The notes below the pieces were generated by a model. It was not told where the DNA came from. It ran no database searches and worked only from the letters and a program-made list of their open reading frames with translations. DNA of 37,437 nt from Actinomycetota bacterium (GTDB lineage: Bacteria; Actinomycetota; CADDZG01; JAHWKV01), in NCBI GenBank assembly GCA_035759705.1, contig DASTUJ010000224.1, positions 1 to 37,437 of the forward strand. The letters run 5' to 3'. Shown here one piece after another: positions 8,072 through 16,560 of the stretch; positions within the stretch are counted from its first letter, which is position 1; every line of letters begins with the position of its first letter. The position numbers were made by a program, and so were the translations under genes.

Positions 8072-9502
8072 ATGCCGCACGTGGACATGAAGGATGCCAA
8101 GCAGGTCCTTTCGCTCATCAAGGACGAAGGTATAGAGCTGGTAGACATCCGCTTTTGTGACCTTCCCGGACTAATGCAGCACTTCACGATGACCTCCGAG
8201 GGCCTCGACGAAGACAGCTTCTTAGAGGGCTTCGGTTTCGACGGCAGCTCAATCCGTGGGTTCCAGAAGATCCACGAGTCGGACATGATCCTGTTCCCCG
8301 ACCCGACCACCGCGTTCGTCGACCCGTTCATGCGGGAGAAGACCCTGGTGATGAACTGCTTCATCGGCGACCCGGTGACCGGGGAGTCGTACTCCCGGGA
8401 CCCCCGCTATGTCGCCAAGAAGGCCGAGGATTACCTCACGGCCAGCGGCGTCGCCGATCAGTCCTACTGGGGACCGGAGGCTGAGTTCTACATCTTCGAC
8501 GACGTCCGCTTCGACCAGACCCAGAACTCCGGTTACTACTTCGTGGACTCCATCGAGGGCATCTGGAACTCGGGAACGGTCACCGAGGGCGGCAACAAGG
8601 GGTACAAGCCCAGGTACAAGGAGGGCTACTTCCCGGTGCCGCCGATGGACCAGCACCAGGACCTGCGGTCGGACATGGTCCTGAACCTGAGAAAGGTCGG
8701 CCTGGACATCGAGGTCCACCACCACGAGGTCGGTACCGCCGGCCAGGCCGAGATCGACCTCGGGTTCGGCCCGCTGCTCAAGATGGCCGACGCCCTGATG
8801 CTCTACAAGTACATCGTCAAGGGGACCGGGATGCGGGTCGGCAAGACCATCACCTTCATGCCCAAACCGATCTTCCAGGACAACGGATCGGGCATGCACG
8901 TCCACCAGAGCCTGTGGAAGGACGGCGAGCCTCTTTTCTACGGCGACGGCTACGCCAACCTGTCGGAGATGGCCATCCACTACATCGGCGGCATCCTGAA
9001 CCACGCACCGGCGCTGCTGGCCCTTTGCGCCCCCACCACCAACTCCTACAAACGGCTCGTCCCGGGGTACGAAGCCCCGGTGAACCTGGTGTACTCGCAG
9101 CGCAACCGGTCGGCGGCGGTTCGGATCCCGCTCTACTCGAAGAGCCCCAAGAGCAAGCGGATCGAGTTCCGGTGCCCCGACCCGTCGTGCAACCCGTACT
9201 TTGCCTTCTCGGCGATGTTGATGGCGGGCCTCGACGGAGTTAAGCAGGGCCTCGTCCCACCGGAGCCGGTAAACCGGGACATGTTCGAGCACGATGGCGA
9301 CGCCGGTCCCGTGCCCACCGTCCCCTCGACCCTGGAACAGGCGCTCGACGCCCTGGAGGAGGACCACCAGTTCCTGCTCGAGGGCAACGTCTTCACCCAG
9401 GACCTGATCGACACCTGGATCGACTACAAGAGGAACAACGAGGCCAAAGAGCTGAGCCTCAGGCCGCACCCGTTCGAGTTCTACATGTACTACGACATTT
9501 AG
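8072..9502 (+). CDS. glnA: Glutamine synthetase type I (GSI-beta) lacking the adenylylation Tyr
   Basis: This is the dodecameric main-type glutamine synthetase. Signatures include [11 protein letters not shown] (54-64), [15 protein letters not shown] (134-148), the ATP-site [11 protein letters not shown] (272-282), and NRSAAVRIP (345-353). The insert around residues 140-170 is typical of the beta subtype, which normally carries a regulatory Tyr in a NLYDLPPEE-like motif. Here that position reads [10 protein letters not shown], with Phe405, and the motif is otherwise eroded, so GlnE-type adenylylation at this site looks impossible. The ATG at 8072 has AGGAGG five bases upstream, giving 476 residues. 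It ends at a strong terminator. Confidence 0.95.
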   Translation: MPHVDMKDAKQVLSLIKDEGIELVDIRFCDLPGLMQHFTMTSEGLDEDSFLEGFGFDGSSIRGFQKIHESDMILFPDPTTAFVDPFMREKTLVMNCFIGDPVTGESYSRDPRYVAKKAEDYLTASGVADQSYWGPEAEFYIFDDVRFDQTQNSGYYFVDSIEGIWNSGTVTEGGNKGYKPRYKEGYFPVPPMDQHQDLRSDMVLNLRKVGLDIEVHHHEVGTAGQAEIDLGFGPLLKMADALMLYKYIVKGTGMRVGKTITFMPKPIFQDNGSGMHVHQSLWKDGEPLFYGDGYANLSEMAIHYIGGILNHAPALLALCAPTTNSYKRLVPGYEAPVNLVYSQRNRSAAVRIPLYSKSPKSKRIEFRCPDPSCNPYFAFSAMLMAGLDGVKQGLVPPEPVNRDMFEHDGDAGPVPTVPSTLEQALDALEEDHQFLLEGNVFTQDLIDTWIDYKRNNEAKELSLRPHPFEFYMYYDI

Positions 9503-9512
9503 CAGGCAACAA

Positions 9513-9545
9513 AAAAGGCGGGCCCCGTTCGGGGGCCCGCCTTTT
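9513..9545. terminator. Bidirectional terminator between glnA and the RDD gene
   Basis: AAAAGGCGGGCCCC (9513-9526) pairs with GGGGCCCGCCTTTT (9532-9545) around the loop GTTCG. It has T runs on both strands and lies between two convergent genes, so it can end both transcripts. Confidence 0.9.
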
Positions 9546-9558
9546 GTGTCCCGGGTAT

Positions 9559-10014
9559 TTAGGTCTTCACTACCAGCGTCTTGGCGATGATGTCGTGCAG
9601 CGCCTGCTTCTTCGGGGTGAAGGCGGCCATGATGTAGCCGATCATCAGGATGATCCCGGAGAGGATCTCTGAGAAGTAGCGGACCGTTGCGGTGCCTGCA
9701 GAGATCCTTGCTCCGTTCATGTCCGTCACCTTGAGTCCGAGCGCCATCTTCCCGATGGTCGCCTGCCGTTCCGAGCTCTCCATCATGATGTAGTACGCGG
9801 CACCTATCCCGATGGCGACGATCAGCGAGACGACCGTTGTCGGGTTCATGGTGTCGGTGGATGCGCCTGTGGCCATGCGGATCAAAAAGAGCAAGATGTT
9901 CGTGACGATTCCGACCAAAATCCCATCGATCAGCGCTGCGCCGAAGCGAATCCAGAAACCCGCGTAAGCCGCGGTTCCTTCGTTGTATGCAGGAGTTGCG
10001 GGATAACTCGTCAT
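9559..10014 (-). CDS. RDD-family membrane protein
   Basis: A 151-residue inner-membrane protein of the RDD family. The defining start is visible: AGFWIRFGAALIDGILVGI (Arg and Asp in the first helix). Two more hydrophobic stretches follow (VVSLIVAIGIGAAYYIMM and LSGIILMIGYIMAAF), with the conserved loop between them (QATIGKMALGLKVTD) and the C-terminal KKQALHDIIAKTLVV. The function of most RDD proteins is unknown; some are proposed transporters. The ATG at 10014 has GGGGAG six bases upstream; an earlier in-frame Met exists without a ribosome site. Confidence 0.88.
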   Translation of the reverse strand: MTSYPATPAYNEGTAAYAGFWIRFGAALIDGILVGIVTNILLFLIRMATGASTDTMNPTTVVSLIVAIGIGAAYYIMMESSERQATIGKMALGLKVTDMNGARISAGTATVRYFSEILSGIILMIGYIMAAFTPKKQALHDIIAKTLVVKT

Positions 10015-10103
10015 TCTTTCTCCCCTTCCAGTTTCAGCAAAGATACGCTCTCCGGCGAACGCTGAATAGGGCGGGAACTGCACGTGAGAAAGATTTTTTT
10101 GTC

Positions 10104-10952
10104 CTATCCGGCCTCCTGCAGGATCTGGCCGAGGTCCACGAACTCGGCGGGACCGGGCTCGGCGATCTCAACCGTGGCTCCGAAGTCGAAGAACTCCATC
10201 TGGGTGTCGATCGACTCCGCAGGATGTCCCTCCTCACCGGGCAGCGCCATGCTGTACCGGATCCGCCGGACCATGTTGTCCTCGTCCATCCAGGCCTCGG
10301 CGGGGAAGGTGGCGGGCATCTCCTCGAACAGGGGCTTGACCGCCTCGGCCAGGTCCGGCGGCAGGGCAGCGGCCGACGCAGCAAGGTCGACGGTAAAGCG
10401 GTAGTGGGTCGTCGGGGTGTTCCGGACCAGTTCGGTGCCCAGCTCTTCGATGTCGCCACCGGCTCCGCCCAGGAAGCTGACCGGCCCCTGGGGGTCAATC
10501 TGCGTCTGGTCGAACATCGCTGCGATGTCGATTCCCGTCAATTCGCCCATCTGCATCAGGTCGAACTTGACCCAGGTCTTTCCGCCTTCGAGCAACTCGT
10601 TGAAGACAAGGCTCTTCATGTAAATGTTGGTCCCCGCCATGATCTGCTCCATGGCCATAGTTCCGGTGGGGGTCCCCGGTGCGGGCATGGTCATGGTCAT
10701 CCGCAGCTTTTGCCGAGCCATGTCCTGCTCTCCTTCGCCTGAGATCACGCCGAGGCTTGCGCTTTTCATCGACATGGAGAAGCGAAGGGTTTCCCAGCCC
10801 TGGGCCTTGGCCGAGGCCACCTTGAACCGTTCCACAGGGTTCTGCTCTTTTTGAGCCGCCTGCGACGAAGGGTCGGACGACGTGTCCCCGCCGCACGCCG
10901 CAAGGGCGAGGCAGGCGATCAAGGTCATCCCGATCGAGGTGCGTTTGAGCAT
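10104..10952 (-). CDS. Lipoprotein, LppX/LprG-like
   Basis: A 282-residue predicted lipoprotein. The start MLKRTSIGMTLIACLALAAC contains a signal peptide with lipobox LAAC, placing the lipidated Cys at residue 20. The rest has no helix long enough for a membrane span. It reads as a beta-rich fold: QGWETLRFSMSMKSASLGVISGEGEQD, then GTNIYMKSLVFNELLEGGKTWVKFDL. This resembles the LppX/LprA/F/G and LolA-like families that bind lipids outside the membrane, but I cannot prove the family from the sequence alone. Upstream is a candidate FliA/WhiG-type promoter (11015-11042). It is divergent from the LOG gene. Confidence 0.75.
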   Translation of the reverse strand: MLKRTSIGMTLIACLALAACGGDTSSDPSSQAAQKEQNPVERFKVASAKAQGWETLRFSMSMKSASLGVISGEGEQDMARQKLRMTMTMPAPGTPTGTMAMEQIMAGTNIYMKSLVFNELLEGGKTWVKFDLMQMGELTGIDIAAMFDQTQIDPQGPVSFLGGAGGDIEELGTELVRNTPTTHYRFTVDLAASAAALPPDLAEAVKPLFEEMPATFPAEAWMDEDNMVRRIRYSMALPGEEGHPAESIDTQMEFFDFGATVEIAEPGPAEFVDLGQILQEAG

Positions 10953-11014
10953 GTTCCCTGGCCTTTCGTTCGTGAACGGGTGATCCGGACCCCCGTCCGT
11001 TGGACATCTCTTCG

Positions 11015-11042
11015 TTATCGGCACAAAAAAGGCCACGCTGTA
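11015..11042 (-). promoter_or_regulatory. Candidate sigma-28 (FliA/WhiG-type) promoter of the lipoprotein gene
   Basis: On the minus strand TACA (11042-11039) is followed after 16 bp by GCCGATAA (11022-11015), the -10 consensus of sigma-28 factors. Transcription would start about 55 bp before the lipoprotein ATG. The same GTGCCGATAA string recurs before the M15 peptidase gene. Confidence 0.45.
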
Positions 11043-11092
11043 GGACTTCTCAAGGGCTTCGCGATATTCGAATTGCGGAATAAGCTTTTGGG

Positions 11093-11674
11093 ATGAAGCG
11101 ACTGTGTGTCTTCACCGGCTCCAGCCCCGGGGCAAGGCCCGAGTACGCCCGGGCGGCCCAGAACCTGGCCGGGGCGATCGTCGAGCGTGAGCTCACCCTG
11201 ATCTTCGGCGGTTCCCGGCAGGGGCTCATGGGCATCCTCGCCGACTCGGTTATGGAGGCGGGCGGCGAGGTCATAGGGGTCATCCCCGATCGTCTGTTCC
11301 CCAAGGAGACCCCGCACATGGGCCTGACCGAGCTGCACGTAGTCAAGTCCATGCACGAGCGCAAGCAGGTGATGGCCGACCTGTCGGATGGGTTCATCGC
11401 GATGCCGGGCGGGGTGGGAACTCTGGAGGAGCTGACCGAGATCTACACCTGGAGCCAGCTGGGGCTTCACCGCAAGCCCTGCGGTCTGCTCAACGTAGAG
11501 GGGTACTACGACTACCTGACCCAGTTCCTGGACCACGCCGTGCACGAGAGGTTCCTGAAGCCCATCCACCGGGACACCCTGATGGTCAAAGAGGACCCCA
11601 GGGAGCTGCTCGACGAGTTTGCGACTTACCGGGCGCCCCGCCTGGGCAAGTGGCTGGACCGCGCCAGCACCTAG
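11093..11674 (+). CDS. LOG-family nucleoside monophosphate phosphoribohydrolase
   Basis: LOG-family enzymes split the glycosidic bond of nucleoside 5'-monophosphates; in plants and some bacteria they release active cytokinins. The Rossmann-like fold shows the family motifs GGSRQGLMGILAD (39-51) and PGGVGTLEEL (105-114), with the catalytic Arg/Glu region MHERKQVM before the second motif. Length (193) is typical. The ATG at 11093 has no good Shine-Dalgarno. The stop codon abuts the stop codon of the convergent nadE gene, with no base between them. The natural substrate here is unknown; the family is often misnamed lysine decarboxylase. Confidence 0.9.
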   Translation: MKRLCVFTGSSPGARPEYARAAQNLAGAIVERELTLIFGGSRQGLMGILADSVMEAGGEVIGVIPDRLFPKETPHMGLTELHVVKSMHERKQVMADLSDGFIAMPGGVGTLEELTEIYTWSQLGLHRKPCGLLNVEGYYDYLTQFLDHAVHERFLKPIHRDTLMVKEDPRELLDEFATYRAPRLGKWLDRAST

Positions 11675-13405
11675 TTATTCGGGGAGGTACCTGTTGGTGA
11701 TAGGCAGGCGGCGGTCCCGGCCGAAGGCCCTAGAGGTCACCTTGATTCCCGGCGCCGACTGACGCCTCTTGTACTCGGCCCGGTCCACCATCCGGGCGAT
11801 CTTCTTCACCATCTCCCGCTCGTAGCCCAGCGCGGCGATCTCGTCGATTCCCAGGTGGTTCTCCACGTACTCCTTGAGGATGGGGTCGAGGACGTCGTAG
11901 GGGGGAAGCGAGTCGGTGTCCAGCTGCCCCGGGGCCAGCTCGGCGGTGGGGGGTCGCTCGATGATTGCCGGAGGGATGGCCTCCCCCTGGGTGTTGCGCC
12001 ACGCCGACAGCTGGTAGACGAGGGTTTTCGGGACGTCCTTCAGGACGGCGAAGCCCCCCGCCATGTCGCCGTACAGGGTGGCGTAACCCACGGCCATCTC
12101 CGACTTGTTACCGGTCGACAGCAGCAGGCGGCCGGTCTGGTTCGACACGTACATCCACAGGGTGCCCCGGATGCGGGCCTGCAGGTTCTGATCGGCCACC
12201 GAGTACTCGGAGCCGCCGAAGTCCTCCTCCAGGGTCCTACGCATAGCCGCCAGCGGCAGGCCGATGGGCATGGTGACGAGCTTGAGCCCGAGGTTCTCAG
12301 CGAGCTGCTTGGAGTCCTGGGTGCTCTGCGACGAGGTGAACTCGCTGGGGTTCGAGATGCCGAGAACGTTCTCACCACCGATCGCGTCCACCGCAATTGC
12401 GGCAGTCAGGGCGGAGTCGATGCCTCCGGAGATCCCTATCAGGGCCTGCTTGAAGCCGTTCTTCGCCATATAGTCCCGCACCCCGAGCACCAGGGCGCCG
12501 TAGACCTCGGCTGCCGGTTCGAGCTCCTGGGCAATTTGCGGGGTTACCGGCGGCGGGCCGGCATCGGGGTGCCAGGCCAGGCTGACGACCACCACCGTGC
12601 CGGCGGCCTCCTCGTCGGCCTGCAGCTCGGTGGCCGGGTCGTCCGGCTCCTCGGCTCCGCCGGAGGTGTCCTCGCTCTCAGGGTCGAAGTCGAAGACCAG
12701 AAGCTCCTCGGAGAACTGCCCGGCGCGGGCCAGCAGCTTGCCGTCCGGGGATACGACCGACGACTGTCCGTCGAAGATCACCTCGTCCCCGCCTCCGACG
12801 CAGTTCACGTAGGCGATGGCAATCCCGTTGCGCCGGGCCCTCCGGGAGAGCAGGCTGAGGCGCTCCTGCCCCTTGCCGGCGTGGTAGGGAGAGGCATTGA
12901 TGTTGATGACCATCTGAGCGCCGGCCAGCGCGCAGTCGACGTGGGGGCCGTTCTCCAGCCAGAGGTCCTCGCAGACGGTCACCCCGAAGGTCAACCCGTC
13001 GATCTCGGCCAGCACTATCTCGTTTCCGGAGGAGAAGAACCGCCTCTCGTCGAACACCCCGTAGTTCGGCAGGTGGTGTTTTCGGTAGACGCCCCTTATC
13101 TTGCCGTCGGAGACCAGGGCTGCGGCGTTGTAGAGGCGGCCGTTGTTCTCGTCGACAAAACCGATGACCGCTGCAATGCCGAAGGTGGTCGAGGCGATGG
13201 CTTCGAGAGCCGCGTTGGCGTCCGCGATGAACGACTTCTTGAGAAGCAGGTCGTCGGGCGGGTAGCCGGTAATGACCAGCTCGGGAAACGCCACCACGTC
13301 CACGCCGGCGGCCTTGGCCTGCTCGATGTAGCGCTGCACCAGCGCCGTGTTGCCCACCAGGTCACCAATCGTGGGGTTGATCTGTGCCAGTGCGATTCGG
13401 ACCAT
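11675..13405 (-). CDS. nadE: Glutamine-dependent NAD+ synthetase
   Basis: This enzyme makes NAD+ from deamido-NAD+, ATP and glutamine. The N-terminal nitrilase-type glutaminase domain shows the full catalytic triad: Glu42 (FPELVITGYPP), Lys109 (YRKHHLPNYGVFDE) and Cys145 (VTVCEDLW). The C-terminal synthetase domain has the PP-loop ISGGIDSALT (325-334) and later LLLSTGNKSEMAVGYATLYGDMAGGF. An acidic linker (about 242-270, rich in Glu, Asp and Ala) separates the domains and is longer than in many homologues. The 576-residue length suits the two-domain type. The ATG at 13405 lacks an obvious ribosome site. Confidence 0.95.
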   Translation of the reverse strand: MVRIALAQINPTIGDLVGNTALVQRYIEQAKAAGVDVVAFPELVITGYPPDDLLLKKSFIADANAALEAIASTTFGIAAVIGFVDENNGRLYNAAALVSDGKIRGVYRKHHLPNYGVFDERRFFSSGNEIVLAEIDGLTFGVTVCEDLWLENGPHVDCALAGAQMVININASPYHAGKGQERLSLLSRRARRNGIAIAYVNCVGGGDEVIFDGQSSVVSPDGKLLARAGQFSEELLVFDFDPESEDTSGGAEEPDDPATELQADEEAAGTVVVVSLAWHPDAGPPPVTPQIAQELEPAAEVYGALVLGVRDYMAKNGFKQALIGISGGIDSALTAAIAVDAIGGENVLGISNPSEFTSSQSTQDSKQLAENLGLKLVTMPIGLPLAAMRRTLEEDFGGSEYSVADQNLQARIRGTLWMYVSNQTGRLLLSTGNKSEMAVGYATLYGDMAGGFAVLKDVPKTLVYQLSAWRNTQGEAIPPAIIERPPTAELAPGQLDTDSLPPYDVLDPILKEYVENHLGIDEIAALGYEREMVKKIARMVDRAEYKRRQSAPGIKVTSRAFGRDRRLPITNRYLPE

Positions 13406-13503
13406 CGTTAAAGATTAGTCCTTTGAGCATCTGCCATTCCAGGCGCAGGGCTTAAACGGGAAATTTAGTTAGGGCCGTGCGCCTTTGAAGACTGGTTAAC
13501 CCT

Positions 13504-14505
13504 TTAGGCTGCCACTCCCGGCAGCTCCACGACCATGCGGCAGCCCGTCGGCTCCCTCGACTCCACCCGGATGACCCCGCCGTGCAGGTCGACGATCCAG
13601 CGGGCGATGGCGAGGCCAAGCCCGGTGCCCCCCTGGGTCGAGGAACGTGCGGCGTCGGCCCGGTAGAACCGCTCGAACACCCGGCTGGCCTCGTTCTGGG
13701 GAATTCCGGGGCCCTCATCGGCGACCTCGATGGTTACCCGGCGCTCGTTGCCGTAGGCGGAGACGCTGACCTCGGCGTCGTCGGGGGAGTGCCGGATCGC
13801 GTTCTCGATGAGGTTGGCCACCACCTGGTGGACCCGCTCGGGGTCGCCGTCGGCGCTGAGGTCGGCGGGCCTCACGTCCACGGTCAGGTGGATGTTGTGG
13901 GAGTGCAGCTTGGATTCCCGCACGGCCTGCTGGAGAAGGTCCTCGACCCGGAAAGTGACCCGTTGAAGCGGCACCGCCCCGGACTCCAGGCGGGAGAGGT
14001 CCAGCAGCTGCGACACCAGGCGCCCGAGCCGCTTGACCTGCTCGTGCATGGTGGTGAAGGTCACCGGGTCCGGCTCCTCAACCCCGTCGATCAGGTTCTC
14101 GAGGACCGCCTGCAGGGCGCTGATGGGAGTTCTCAGCTCGTGGGAGACGTTTGCTACCAGGTCCCGGCGCATGCGTTCGACCTGCTCCAGCTCCGACGCC
14201 ATCCCGTTGAACGCCCTGGCCAGCTCGCCCACCTCGTCGCGGGAGGTGGCGGTGACCCGTTTGGAGTAGTCGCCCCGAGCCATGGTCTTGGCCGCTGCCG
14301 CCATCTCCCTAAGCGGCGACGTCATGCCATGGGCGAGGAACTGCACCATCAAAAGGGAGAGCGCGCCCGAGGCGACGCCGACCACGAGAAGGGGTATACC
14401 GGCCCGGAGGCCGAGGGTGTGTACCGCCACGGTGACCGCCACCGAGGCGACGATTACTACTCCAAGCTTGGTCTTGATAGAAGAAAGCGGGTCGAGCGGT
14501 CTCAA
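13504..14505 (-). CDS. Sensor histidine kinase (HAMP, HisKA, HATPase)
   Basis: A 333-residue membrane kinase, partner of the response regulator just upstream. Two hydrophobic helices (about 14-31 and 36-57) are joined by a very short outer loop, so there is almost no extracellular sensor domain. A HAMP domain follows (about 58-110), then the dimerisation helix with the phospho-acceptor His122 in VANVSHELRTP. The ATP domain shows NLIENAIRHSP, DEGPGIP and GGTGLGLAIAR. The start is TTG at 14505, preceded by GGGGGA, and overlaps the regulator stop as TTGA. The sensed signal may be membrane or intramembrane in nature, which is inference from the small loop. Confidence 0.92.
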   Translation of the reverse strand: MRPLDPLSSIKTKLGVVIVASVAVTVAVHTLGLRAGIPLLVVGVASGALSLLMVQFLAHGMTSPLREMAAAAKTMARGDYSKRVTATSRDEVGELARAFNGMASELEQVERMRRDLVANVSHELRTPISALQAVLENLIDGVEEPDPVTFTTMHEQVKRLGRLVSQLLDLSRLESGAVPLQRVTFRVEDLLQQAVRESKLHSHNIHLTVDVRPADLSADGDPERVHQVVANLIENAIRHSPDDAEVSVSAYGNERRVTIEVADEGPGIPQNEASRVFERFYRADAARSSTQGGTGLGLAIARWIVDLHGGVIRVESREPTGCRMVVELPGVAA

Positions 14506-15182
14506 ATTCCCCCAGATTCCACTGCGTAGCCGACGCCGTGGACCGTACGAAGCAGGTCCGAGCCCAGCTTACGCCGCAGCGCCCCCACGTGGGAGTCCAC
14601 CGTGCGCCCCCCGAAGCCCTCGCGGTACCCCCACACCTCGGAAAGAAGCTGCTCCCGGGTGAAGACCACCCCCGGCCTGGCGGCAAGCGTGTAGAGAAGC
14701 TCGAACTCGATCGGGGTGAGGTGGATGATCTGCTCCTCGCGGCGGACCTGCCGGCGGGCGGGGTCGACCTCCAGGTCCCCGACCCGGAACGTGGTGTCGG
14801 GAGGGGAGGGGAACTTACGGGCCCGCCGCAGCAGCGCCCGCACCCGGGCGACAAGCTCACGCGGGCTGAAGGGTTTTGTCATGTAGTCGTCCGCGCCGAT
14901 GCCCAGTCCCACCAGCATGTCGGTTTCGGAGTCCCTGGCGGTGAGCATGAGAACCGGAACCGGGCGCTCTCGTTGAATTCTCCGGCACACCTCGAGGCCG
15001 TCGAAGCCGGGGAGCATGACGTCCAGCACCACCAGGTCCGGCCGGGATCGTTCACAAAGCTCGACGCCGGACGGGCCGTCGGGTGCAACCTCTACCTTGA
15101 ATCCTTCCCGCCTGAGGCGGGCGGCCACCGCCGCTGCGATGATCGACTCATCTTCTATGACTGCAATCGTGGCGTAATCCAT
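14502..15182 (-). CDS. OmpR/PhoB-family response regulator
   Basis: The receiver domain has the acidic pocket IEDES, the phospho-acceptor Asp54 (LVVLDVMLPGFDG), Thr81 region (LMLTARD) and Lys103 (MTKPFSP). The C-terminal winged helix includes HLTPIEFELLYTLAARPG, REQLLSEVWGY and the HVGALRRKLG recognition helix. It forms an operon with the downstream kinase (4-nt overlap). Direct TGTAGA repeats spaced 11 and 9 bp lie just upstream (15217-15242), a layout typical of binding sites for this family, so autoregulation is likely. Target genes cannot be read from the sequence. Confidence 0.94.
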   Translation of the reverse strand: MDYATIAVIEDESIIAAAVAARLRREGFKVEVAPDGPSGVELCERSRPDLVVLDVMLPGFDGLEVCRRIQRERPVPVLMLTARDSETDMLVGLGIGADDYMTKPFSPRELVARVRALLRRARKFPSPPDTTFRVGDLEVDPARRQVRREEQIIHLTPIEFELLYTLAARPGVVFTREQLLSEVWGYREGFGGRTVDSHVGALRRKLGSDLLRTVHGVGYAVESGGI

Positions 15183-15216
15183 GTGACCAGTGTAGGAAGG
15201 GTCTGCAGGGAGGGTC

Positions 15217-15242
15217 TGTAGACCGTGTGTAGATTTTGTAGA
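15217..15242. promoter_or_regulatory. Candidate autoregulatory site: TGTAGA direct repeats
   Basis: Plus-strand TGTAGA occurs at 15217, 15228 and 15237 (steps of 11 and 9 bp), within 60 bp upstream of the response regulator start. A related pair GTCTGCAG/GTCTGTAG begins at 15201 and 15214. OmpR-family dimers bind direct repeats of about this spacing. Confidence 0.45.
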
Positions 15243-15261
15243 GATTGACCTGGGAGCGGGC

Positions 15262-16449
15262 TCAGGGGGTGGGCTGGGAGACGAACTCGAAGTGCATACC
15301 GTCCGGGTAGTTCCACCGGCCGCCCCAGCTGAAGCCGTGGCGCTCCATGATCTCCACCAGCTGCGGGTCCATGGTCGGGGGCTGTCCGTACAGGTTGCCC
15401 GAAACGTTGAAGTCGAAGGCTATGCCCCACGCGTGGCGGGAGAGGCCCGCCTCTTTGCCCGACCTTATATAGCGGGGTGAAAAGCAGCCTCCGAAGTCCC
15501 CGGAGCGGACGAGGTGGCCCAGATTTTTGTCCATGACCTCCCGGAACGCGCCCTCGATCTGCGGGATCATCTTCTTGTGGCACCTGAATACCCCCAGCAG
15601 CGGGATGCTGGCCATCTCTGTGTTGGCGTCGATCCATGCCTGGTCGATCCCGATGTTGGCGCCGGCGCCGTTCACCGCCGAGAACTCGCCGAAGATCGAC
15701 TTGATCTCTCCCAGCGAAAGCAGAGGTGACGGTTGGGAGGATGCGCCGCTGCCTTCGGGCCCCCGCACCCTGAAGGTGGCCTCCGGCGGAACCGCGCCCC
15801 GGATCGTCTCCTCCACCTTCTTGCCGGCGGAGAGCTCTTCGAGCCCTATCAAAAGGTAGTCGGCCTCGTTCAGCCCGATTGCGGCGCCGGTGGCGTGGGA
15901 GACGACCACCTCGTGGCGGCGCAGGTAGGCGTCCTCGGCCACCCCGATGACCGGCACCGACGTTGCCCCGAACTGCAGCGTCCCCTTTTCGCCGATTCCT
16001 CGCAGGGCAGCGCCGGTCCGGGAGAGGATCGCTCCGCCGTTGGCGAGCTCGGCGACCTTGGCCTCAAGCTGCTGGGGAACCAGCCGGCGGAAATGCTCCG
16101 GGTCGACCGCCGCGGTGTCCACCGGAACCGACAACCCGGGCCGGGGACCTGAGGGGGCGGCGCTTCCTTCGGCCGCCCACGCGTGCAGCCAGCGGGTCCC
16201 GCTGCGTACCTCCGCCACCCCGGTCACGTCCTCGCGGCCCCTGGCGGCTTCGGAGACCGGGCCGATGAGCTCGAGGGGAGGAGCCGTCACCAGCGCCGGA
16301 AGCGCCTGCGCCGGAGCGTTCGTCGCAACCTTGATCTCGGCATCGGACGCGGGCATGCGAAAACCGGTCAAAGCCAGCAGCATCAGCCCTCCGATCAGGA
16401 AGAGGCCGAGTCCGGGCGCGATTAACACAACAGGTTTTTTCATTGGCAT
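15262..16449 (-). CDS. Membrane-anchored M15-family D,D-/L,D-carboxypeptidase-like protein
   Basis: The N-terminus (MPMKKPVVLIAPGLGLFLIG and onward) is one transmembrane anchor, so the rest is outside the membrane. The C-terminal 80 residues form an M15 peptidase domain with zinc ligands His339 and Asp346 (SRHAWGIAFDFN) and His386 (DGMHFEF), as in VanY-type enzymes that trim peptidoglycan stem peptides. Residues about 110-205 (GGAILSRTGAAL, GTLQFGATSVPVIGV, EVVVSHATGAAIGLNEADYLLIG) resemble the extracellular domain of MacB/FtsX-type permeases; this is a weak, motif-level impression. Start ATG 16449 or 16443; neither has a Shine-Dalgarno. A sigma-28-like promoter lies 38 bp upstream. Confidence 0.82.
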   Translation of the reverse strand: MPMKKPVVLIAPGLGLFLIGGLMLLALTGFRMPASDAEIKVATNAPAQALPALVTAPPLELIGPVSEAARGREDVTGVAEVRSGTRWLHAWAAEGSAAPSGPRPGLSVPVDTAAVDPEHFRRLVPQQLEAKVAELANGGAILSRTGAALRGIGEKGTLQFGATSVPVIGVAEDAYLRRHEVVVSHATGAAIGLNEADYLLIGLEELSAGKKVEETIRGAVPPEATFRVRGPEGSGASSQPSPLLSLGEIKSIFGEFSAVNGAGANIGIDQAWIDANTEMASIPLLGVFRCHKKMIPQIEGAFREVMDKNLGHLVRSGDFGGCFSPRYIRSGKEAGLSRHAWGIAFDFNVSGNLYGQPPTMDPQLVEIMERHGFSWGGRWNYPDGMHFEFVSQPTP

Positions 16450-16486
16450 GGTTTCTGTTGGGAGGTCGGTTGTAACGGACCCGTAC

Positions 16487-16513
16487 TTATCGGCACAGTC
16501 GGCCCGGCGTTCA
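16487..16513 (-). promoter_or_regulatory. Candidate sigma-28 (FliA/WhiG-type) promoter of the M15 peptidase gene
   Basis: On the minus strand TGAA (16513-16510) is followed after exactly 15 bp by GCCGATAA (16494-16487). The -10 is a perfect match to the FliA/WhiG consensus and the -35 differs by one base from TAAA. The predicted start is about 30 bp before the ATG at 16449. Confidence 0.5.
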
Positions 16514-16546
16514 GTCCTGTTTGAAGAACTTTGCGGGAGTATGCGT

Positions 16547-16558
16547 GAACAAATGTTC
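16547..16558. promoter_or_regulatory. Possible LexA/SOS box
   Basis: GAACAAATGTTC is an inverted repeat that fits the GAAC-N4-GTTC core of Gram-positive and actinobacterial LexA sites, including the RNRY centre. It is followed directly by another palindrome, GGTTGCAACC (16559-16568). Both lie between the divergent M15 peptidase and binding-protein genes. A 12-bp match can occur by chance. Confidence 0.3.
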
Positions 16559-16560
16559 GG

